From NCBI GenBank assembly GCA_905221605.1, contig CAJNDS010002497.1:144001-208000 (forward strand): a stretch of DNA of 64,000 nt, in the 5' to 3' direction. The position numbers and the translations under genes were made by a program. This DNA comes from Symbiodinium natans (lineage: Eukaryota > Sar > Dinophyceae > Suessiales > Symbiodiniaceae). Positions 56,470 to 64,000 of this stretch are shown here, in pieces. The notes under the pieces are model-generated. The model did no database searches, was not told the DNA's origin, and saw only the letters and a program-made list of their open reading frames with translations. Each line of letters starts with the position of its first letter. Position 1 is the first letter of the stretch.

Positions 56470-57924
56470 CAGCCCGAGTAAGTGTCAAGGCGAGGCGCAG
56501 GTGTCCAAGGGAGGCTTGGAGCTCGAGGGGGCCGCAGTAGAGGAGGAAGACCTTCTCAGAGACATGTAGGTTTAGGGTTTAGGGTTTAGGGTTTAGGGTT
56601 TAGGGTTTAGGGTTTAGGGTTTGGGGTTTAGGGTTTAGGGTTTAGGGTTTGGGGTTTAGGGTTTAGGGTTTAGGAGTTAGGGTTAGGGTTTGAGGTTTAG
56701 GGTTTGGGGTTTAGGATTTAGGGTTCGAGGTTTAGGGTTTGGGGTTTAGGGTTTGGGGTTTAGAGGTTTAGGGTTTGGGGTTTAGGGTTTAGGATTTAGG
56801 GTTCGGGGTTTAGGGTTTAGGATTTAGGGTTTAGGGTTTGGGGTTTAGGGTTTGGGGTTTAGGGTTTAGGGTCTAGGGGTTAGGGTTTGGGGTTTAGGGT
56901 TTAGGGTGCACGCTATGTTGCTCAATAGTGATGTTTGTGTTCCCTGTTTCGTGCTTTCTGAGCAATCTTCTGAGACAGACAGACAAACAGATATGTACTT
57001 GCTACAACTGCTTGTGTTGTATACGTCGAATCATAAAAACGATTCACATTCAGACAAATATGCGCCGCACCTGATAGAACGTACAACACCAAGTGGATGT
57101 ACCTACACGCCAAACCTGTGGCAGGCGTCAGACGCAGCCCTACACCCAAAACCCAAAACCCAGAACCCAAAACCCTAAACCCTAAACCGTAAGTAGGGAA
57201 TTCAGGAACTTGGGGTTTAGGGTTTGGGGAGTAGGGCGCGCGGCGTAATTTCCTGATTCAGGTTGTGCTAGAATGTGTTGTGTTCTGACTTCACTGGAGA
57301 TTTGTTCTACGAAAAGGGCTTCGGGTTCTACGCTCATCCTTCTATTTTCTGGAGCCGTCTTCCCTCACCCTAAACCCTAAACCCTCAACCCTAAACCCTA
57401 AACCCCAAACCCTAAACCCTAAACCTAAGGGTATCGCTCCAGTTTGGGAAAGCACGCCTTCGCCCGACAGAGCTCCACGTCCAGGCTGCTTTTCGGCTGC
57501 GCTGGGTCGATCTAGGCCACAAGGTTTAGTTTGGGGTTTAGGGTTCGGTTCGTTTAGGGGTTAGGGTTTAGGGTTTAGGGTTCGTTTAGGGTTTAGGGTT
57601 CAGGGTTCAGGGTTCAGGGTTTAGGGTTTAGGGTTTAGGGTTTAGGGTTGAGGGTTTAGGGATGATTAAGGTTTGGGCTTGACGCTTTATGTAGGGTTTA
57701 GGGTTTAAGGTCAACGCGTATGTGGGGCACATATTTAGGGTTCACACACACACGCACACCCTCAAAGCCTGAAAGAAACTCGAAAGAAAAGGGTTTGGGG
57801 TTTAGGGTTTAGGGTTTAGGGTTTAGGGTTTAGGGTTTAGGGTTTAGGGTTTAGGGTTTAGGGTTTCGGGGGCAAGCAGCTTGGGCCAACGGATTCCACC
57901 ATCGGGCTCGGATGTTCTTCCATA

Positions 57925-58027
57925 GCTACTATTTGCTTAAGAACCCCCCAAAAGAAAGAACAAACTAAATAATCCCCGTATTACCCTTGCAGGGAAGAAT
58001 ATTTTCGGTTTTTGGGGGGTTCTTAAA
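57925..58027. mobile_element. Inverted-repeat element, family 5
   Basis: Starts CTACTATTTGCTTAAGAACC, ends GGGGGGTTCTTAA. Confidence 0.8.
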
Positions 58028-58104
58028 CCCTCAACTTAAACCCTAAACCCTTAACCCTAAACCCTGAACCGATAAGTCACCTTGGCAGGTGCCGAGGCCC
58101 TTAC

Positions 58105-58154
58105 GGCCAAAAGACGCTGGCCCCAAAGTTGCACGGCAACCGTGGAATCATGGC
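58105..58154 (-). CDS. Probable exon: AMIPRLPCNFGASVFW
   Basis: 50 nt, acceptor ACCAAG, donor CC|GTAAGG. Confidence 0.5.
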
Positions 58155-58944
58155 CTTGGTGGGTTAGGGTTTAGGGGTTAGGGTTTGGGGTTTAGGGTTT
58201 GGGGTCTGGGGTTTAGGTTTAGGGTTTAGGGTTTGGGGTTTGGGGATTAGGTTTAGGGTTTGGGGGTTTGGGGGCTTAGGGTGTGGGGTTTGAGGTTTGG
58301 GGTTTGGGGTTTGGGGTTTAGACCCCAAGGTTTGAGGCCCTAGAGCAGAAAGCTGGGACCTGATATTCGTGGCTGTTGGGGTGAGGGCGTTGAGGTGTAT
58401 GTAGCGTTTAGGGTTTAGGGTTTAGGGTTTAGGGTTTAGGCTTTAGGCTTGAGGTTTTAGGCTTTAGACTTTAGTAGGGTTTAGGGTTTAGGGTTTAGGG
58501 TTTAGGAGTTAGGGTTTAGGGTTTGGGGTCTCAGGATTTAGGGTTTAGTGTTTAGGGTTTAGGGTGTTCGGGTCTAGGGCTTTAGGGTTCTAGGGTGTTA
58601 GGGTTTTCGGGCTTAGGGTTCGCAGTAGAATGCCCCCAAACCCGAAAGCCTGGACCCTAAACAAGGGCTTCCTTGAATTCAGAGTCCTTATGGGAATTAT
58701 GGGCAAGTCTGCTTCGGAAAACTCAAGGGTATCCACCCAAAAACCCCCTTTTCTCATCTCCCCCTCCATCCCCCCATCCTCCTCCTCCCTTCCCCCTCCC
58801 CTCCCCTCCCCCCCCCTCCCCTCCCCTCCCCCCCCTCCCCTCCCTCCCCCACCCCCCTTGTGTCCTCAACCCGAACCTGCACTCTCAAACCCCCTCAATC
58901 CCTACCCAGCAACCCCTATGATACCAGACCCCAGAACATAACCC

Positions 58945-59028
58945 CCCCCCCCACCCCAAATCCCCCAAATCCCCCAAATCCCCCAAATCCCCCAAATCCC
59001 CCAAATCCCCCAAATCCCCCAAATCCCC
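58945..59028. repeat. 8-bp variant array CCCCAAAT
   Basis: About nine units leading into CCCTAAA heptamers. Confidence 0.92.
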
Positions 59029-61008
59029 TAAACCCTAAACCCTAAACCCTAAACCCTAAACCCTAAACCCTAAACCCTTAACCCTAAATCCCCCTCCTAA
59101 CAAAAATGCGAGGCAGGGTCTGGTCTCATCCACGGTCAGGTCTACGCCTCAAGGCGGGTTTAGGGTTTAGGGTTTAGGGTTTAGGGTTTTAGGGTTTAGG
59201 GTTTAGGGTTTAGGGCTTATGGGCAGTAGGGGCTGTTGAGGAGTTCACGCGGCTGTTGGGTCATGTAGGATGGCAGGATGCTCCTCTTGGCTTGCGGGGC
59301 AAGGGTCTTTAGGATTGAGCAGGGTTCAAGTCCTCCGAAGCCTCTGGGCAAAGAGCCTGAAGGCACATATGGGACTGCCCTAACCGGGGCCTAGGGTTTA
59401 GGGTAGGGTCTAGGGTATCACCTCCACCATACCAGCCTGAGAAAACTACGAAACTCTGAGAAGACCCTGACCCCGAATCCCCTGAGCCCCAAACGCGAAG
59501 AAACCTAAACCCTGAACCCTGAGCCGTAAACCCTACACCTGGAACCATACATGCCCTCAACCCTAAACCGCCATAGCTTGGTACAAGACCCTCTGACAAA
59601 ACATTGCCCAAATAGGTCCGCTTAAACCCAACCATTGCAAGTACTCAAGGAATATCCCCAAGGGTCCTCCTTGGAAAGCCCAGAGCCCGAAACCCTCAAA
59701 CCTTTAAAAAACAGAAAGGTTTAAGGGTTAGGAGTTTAGGGTTATAGAGCCCTAAACACTGAAACCCTGAAACCCTGAAACCCTAAAACCCTCAAACCCT
59801 GACACCCGTAAACCCTAAAACCCTCAAACCCTGACACCCGTAAACCCTAAACGCATCTGTCTTCCGAGGCACATCCCCTTCGTTGGCTCCCGCAGAGAGG
59901 GCATCCGAATCCACGCTGCCTCAGGGGCCAACGCAGGTGTCCAGAGTAGCTTCTGGGGTAGCTAAACCCTAAACCCTGAACCCTGAACACCAAATCCTAA
60001 ACCCTCAACCCTAAACCCTAAACCCTAAGCTCCTTTAGGGGTTTATAGAGTTCATGGAATTTCAGGGGCCCGAAACCCCTAAAACCTGGAGGTTTAAGGC
60101 TTTGGTGGTTGTCAATGCTTGTCAAGGTGTCGAAAATCTGCTGATCAAGGGACAAAAGGGGGGAGCCCTTACTAAGTAGCCCTTAGGTACCTGGTTTAGG
60201 GTTTAGGGTTTAGGGTTTAGGGTTTAGTGTTTAGGGATTTCGGGACCATCGACGGTAGAGGTAGGGGTTATATAGGGGAATAACATGAAGGATCCCTTCT
60301 AGAATTTCCCTCCTGATATCCCTCAAGTTGTGCACCAGAAGTCTCTACAGCTTCTCGTTTCAAAGCATCGGGGGGGTTCATGTCTGACGTTCAGGGTTTG
60401 TGGGCAGCAGGGGCTGCAGGGTGGTTCGTTCTGTACCTAGACCTAAACCCTAAACCCTAAACCCTAAACCCTGAACCCTAAACTCTAAACCCTAAACTCT
60501 AAACCCTAAACCCTAAACCGCCCTAAACCCAAAACCCTTTGGTTTCTTCGAGTCTCAGTAGGACGGCAAGTGGGAAAGCGCTAAGGATGAGACCGCAGGT
60601 CGTTGCAGACGTCCGCAAGCGTGCTGACGCCACCTGCGGGAAGTGGACACAGCTTTCTAACCCCTAAACCCTAAACCCTAAACCCTGAACCCTAAACCCT
60701 AAGCCCTCATCATTTTTGTGATCGGGGCTTGGTTTATGAAGGCTTGGATTTTGGGCTTGGGTGTCTGATGCGCGGTCGTTGGCTTGTTTGTTTGTCTGTC
60801 TTCTTTTTGTTCTGCTAAACCCTAAACCCTCAACCCTAAACCCTAAACCCTAAACCGCAAACCCTAAACCCTAAACCGTGGGGGGAGGTGTTTTGGGCAC
60901 AAGTCGGGTTAGCCAATGCTTCTGAAATCTTACAGCCCTCAGCAGTCTGCCCTGAGCTCTTTGAGGCTTGGGGTTTAGGGTTTAGGGTTCAGGGTTTAGG
61001 GAAGACAC

Positions 61009-61057
61009 CTCAGAGCCTATGGCCTGTAGTTCACGCAGGTTATGAATCTTAATGGCC
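61009..61057 (-). CDS. Probable exon: AIKIHNLRELQAIGSE
   Basis: 49 nt, acceptor AATCCAG, donor GAG|GTGTCT. Confidence 0.5.
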
Positions 61058-62009
61058 CTGGATTTCACAGTCGGAATTTCTTACTAGCACCAAAATCAAC
61101 GCTTAAAACACCCTAAACCCCAAACCCTAAACCCTAAGAGCACACAAAGCTGCTGGTACGGCCTCCCTGCAGGCGAAGACGCGCGAAACTCTTGGGTTCT
61201 CCTGCTCGTTCGGGGTTGAGAGGTTTAGGGTTTAGGGTTTAGGGTTTAGGGTTTAGGGTTTAGGGTTTAGGGTTAACAGTGAAAGAGTGTACGCTAGAGA
61301 ATCCCTCAATGGGGTTACATGGGGGGGGGGAAAAACAAGGTACCTACTTCGCAACTCCCTGCCAAGAACCTGTAAGATTTAGTGTTTAGGGATTTTCTTT
61401 GAAATGCAATATGACTCCCTTTTTTGGGGTTTAGGGTCTAGGGTTTAGGCTTTGATTATCCTAGATCTCCCCTGACCTTCCTCATGTCGTGCAACAGCCC
61501 ACAGCGACCAGACGACGGATGGAGCAGCTCAGCACTTTGGTGTTTATGACGGGACACAAGGTTGAGAGCTTCGGGTTTAGGGTTTAGGGTTTAGAAGTGG
61601 AAGAACGTATTGCTGAAAACGACTTCCCCGACAGAGCTACGCAAGTCCACCTATGTCGACTCTATTAGCGCCATCAGGAGAGACAGAAATGATACATGAG
61701 CAGAAGCACGTCGCCGCCCTCACAAATCCCCAGATCCAGCCCTGTAGGCTATGACCCTAAACCCTAAACCCTTAAACCTCTATAGGCCCCAACCTTAAAC
61801 TGCGCGCTCTTCCCCAAATGCGAATCTCGAAGATCATCGGTCCGTTTGCCGTCCTCCTTCGCTGCTGCAGGCACCTTAGCACTCGGGAACCGTTTCGGGT
61901 TTGCGGTTTAGGGTTTAGGGTTTAGGGTTTAGGGTTTAGGGTTTAGGGTTTAGGGTTTAGGGTTTAGGGTTTGGGGTTTGGGGTTTGGGGTTTGGGGTTT
62001 GGGGTTTAG

Positions 62010-62096
62010 GGTTAGCACTGCCAGGGAACCACAAGGAATTGCTGGTCCGGAACCACATTTGCTTGGGGTGGAAGGCCTGCTTCTTGCGGAAGTTAA
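62010..62096 (-). CDS. Probable exon: LNFRKKQAFHPKQMWFRTSN
   Basis: Minus-strand island between an array and an inverted-repeat element. The start weakly recalls the N-terminal LNFxxKKxxHP motif of CIR/CWC25-like splicing factors; that is only a suggestion. Confidence 0.4.
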
Positions 62097-62120
62097 GTTT
62101 TAGGGTTTAGGGCTTCGAGT

Positions 62121-62224
62121 TTGGAAATATTCCCCCTTATGCTAACTGTCCTTGATAGGGATTGTAATACCCCCTATTATAATACCTAATAAGGACTGTG
62201 AACATGAGGGGTAACATCCCAAAT
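62121..62224. mobile_element. Inverted-repeat element, family 2
   Basis: TTGGAAATATTCCCCCTTA to GGGTAACATCCCAA. Confidence 0.85.
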
Positions 62225-62506
62225 TTCGGGTTTTAGAGACGTTCCTTCTGTCACTTCCGGCTCAGGAGAATGTTGCTGTAGGGTTTAGGGTTAGGGTTTA
62301 GGGTTGAGGGTTTAGGGTTTAGGGTTCAGGGTTTAGGGTAGGGTTTGGGTTTAGGGCCCTAAAGTTTAGGGTTTAGGGTATCTAACTCACAGCTAGAATC
62401 CGCTCAACTCGAAGGCGTCTGCTGGAAGAATTGGACTGGGCTCCGAAAAATCTGAACGATCATGCTCGCTGCTCGAGCCCCGTCAACTCCTCACTCTGGG
62501 TATTAT

Positions 62507-62550
62507 GGCTATTCTGGTTCTTATAGTGGCTATTCTGGTTCTTATAATCC
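62507..62550. repeat. 21-bp tandem duplication
   Basis: GGCTATTCTGGTTCTTATA repeated twice; on the plus strand one frame reads GYSGSYSGYSGSYNP and another is all hydrophobic. Coding status unknown. Confidence 0.8.
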
Positions 62551-62718
62551 CTAAATCCTAAGCCGTAAACCCTCAACCCTAAGCCCTATGACGATTGTCA
62601 CACTTGGCTAGGATGCTTTGGCGCCTCAGGGGCTTGACGCTATCCAGGATTTAGAGGAGGAACTTCAGGCGGAAAATTCCGGGCCTGCCGAGGCCTGAAA
62701 GTCTGGATGCGCCATTGC

Positions 62719-62770
62719 TTGCTAGCCCAGAACCAAGAAAAGGGCAAAAGGGTGCCACTGGGCTACCAAG
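62719..62770. mobile_element. Inverted-repeat element, family 1 (internally deleted)
   Basis: Only about 52 bp: TTGCTAGCCCAG directly followed by the right half ending CTGGGCTACCAAG. Confidence 0.75.
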
Positions 62771-63545
62771 ATTAACCTATTTTCCTGAGCAACCCGAATA
62801 CCTGCACCTAGACACCCGAAAACTTCAAGGCTCTAGGTGAACAGCCTCAACTCTTCAACCTGAACTAGGCCGCATCAAATCGATGTGGCCCAATGCCCCC
62901 AAACCCCCTATCACAAGTCCGAAACCTAGCCTTAAGCCCGACGGCCCTAAACCCTGAAGCCTTACCCCCTCCTAAACCCCTGAACACCAAAACCCCCTCA
63001 ATCCCAAAAAATCCCAAACCCCAAACCCTGAGTGACAAGTCCCTAAACCCTAAACCCTAAACCCGAACCCTAAAACCCTAAACCCAAAGCCCTGAAGACT
63101 TGGGTGGTCGCCCGAAGAACTGGGAAGTGGCGCGCCAGCCTGACGACAAGGCCACAAGAGTGCTCAGCTGGGGGGGGGGGGGAAGGGTGCAGCCAACACA
63201 AAACGCGTGGTTCCATCTGCTTAACCGCTTTACATTTTTGGTCCTTCTCCTGTGGGGGCTTGACCGCCTTCCCAAAAACAACAAATTCGGTTCTTCTCCT
63301 GTGGGGGGGGGCCGCCTATCGGCAGGCGGGGGAGGGGGCGGATTCCCTGATTATTGTGGGTTCCCCTACTACCCCGTTTGGGGCTTAGGGTTTTAGGGTT
63401 TGCGGCTACCCACCCCCCCCCCCCCCCTTTAAATAACCCGAATTAGGGTTAATTCCCCCTAAATAGCCTTCACTATGGGGGAACCTCGGGGGAGCGGGAG
63501 TAGTATAGTAGATTAGGGTTTAGGGTTTCGCGTCTCGGGTTTAGA

Positions 63546-63645
63546 TTGGGATCTTCCCCCTTAGACTAGCAGTCCTCAATGGGGATTATGATGAGGGTAC
63601 TATAACTCCAGTTCAAGGCTGTTAGGATCAGGGGGAACATCCCAA
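63546..63645. mobile_element. Inverted-repeat element, family 2
   Basis: TTGGGATCTTCCCCCTTA to GGGGGAACATCCCAA. Partial family-2 copies also at 3403-3477 and 45441-45475. Confidence 0.88.
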
Positions 63646-64000
63646 GGTTTAGAGCTGAACACACTAAAATTTAGTTTTGGCCGCCTAGGCTCTTTGGGTT
63701 TAGGGCAACCGTCATTCGGATCATACGCTAGTGTGTGTTTGGTCTCGAAATACATGCTATTATTTTGGGGGACAGATTCTGCCCTGAAAATATGCTGCGC
63801 CTTAACACATCGAGTCTCTGTGCAAACGCTAGCCCTTGATACAAAACGGTCTCAAACATCGACACCCCAAACCCTACTACGCCCTACACCATACACCCCG
63901 GAGTCCAAAGTCTAAACCCTAAAGCTTAAGCACAAACAATAAGGAACAAGAGCCGACGCCACCAGTTATATATATATATATATATCAGAGCCCGCCGCAA

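Larger units (their letters stand above)
55420..62000 (-). other. Exon-island territory right of the LicD gene
   Basis: Minus-strand islands at 55910-55985 (TAGTRTYHGLRLTSGRLK), 56475-56565 (KVFLLYCGPLELQASLGH), 57210-57337 (possible start MSVEPEALFVEQISSE), 57440-57510, 59870-59950, 60565-60640, 60900-60965, 61140-61205 (ENPRVSRVFACREAVP) and 61805-61885 (KEDGKRTDDLRDSHLG). Some are equally open on the plus strand (56475-56565 especially). Confidence 0.4.

Overview
This window reads as nuclear DNA of a dinoflagellate; that is my inference and no marker names the species. Supporting signs are: plant/alga-type telomeric heptamers (TTTAGGG/CCCTAAA) scattered on both strands as dozens of interstitial arrays; genes broken into very short exons (21-114 nt, plus one of 311) with many GC-AG introns; short inverted-repeat elements, one of which forms an exact intron; and a transit-peptide-like segment with an FVP motif. 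There are no bacterial-type operons, no rRNA and no tRNA that I could see. Almost every convincing exon lies on the minus strand.

The main result comes from translating the 'unique' islands between telomeric arrays. From about 21.2 kb down to 0.7 kb (minus strand), 22 islands join with matching phase into one ABC1/ADCK/UbiB-type atypical kinase. All signature motifs appear in order: [32 protein letters not shown]. The introns (302-3151 nt) are filled with telomere-like arrays, and 16 of the 22 donors are GC. A probable plastid-targeting segment lies at 25.1 kb, and the 3' end probably runs off the left edge.

A second split gene, of unknown function, runs from 30.58 kb to 27.17 kb on the minus strand (12 phase-matched exons). 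One of its introns is exactly a short inverted-repeat element flanked by 8-bp direct repeats.

Two minus-strand genes are by contrast intronless: an ankyrin-repeat protein with a ubiquitin-like N-terminus (35.04-33.62 kb, followed by a frameshifted, tandemly duplicated 3' remnant to about 32.7 kb), and a LicD/fukutin-type membrane-anchored nucleotidyltransferase (55.40-53.91 kb). From 35 to 53 kb and 55.9 to 62.1 kb many further minus-strand exon-like islands are present, but I could not assign them to named proteins.

The rest is repeats: perfect heptamer arrays up to about 270 bp, variant arrays of 7-9 bp, AT, GATT, CTCTGT and homopolymer tracts, a 126-bp near-perfect hairpin, and at least five families of about 100-bp inverted-repeat elements. 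Because coding DNA here is GC-rich, most islands are open in several frames on both strands. I trusted islands only where homology, splice signals or phase agreed.
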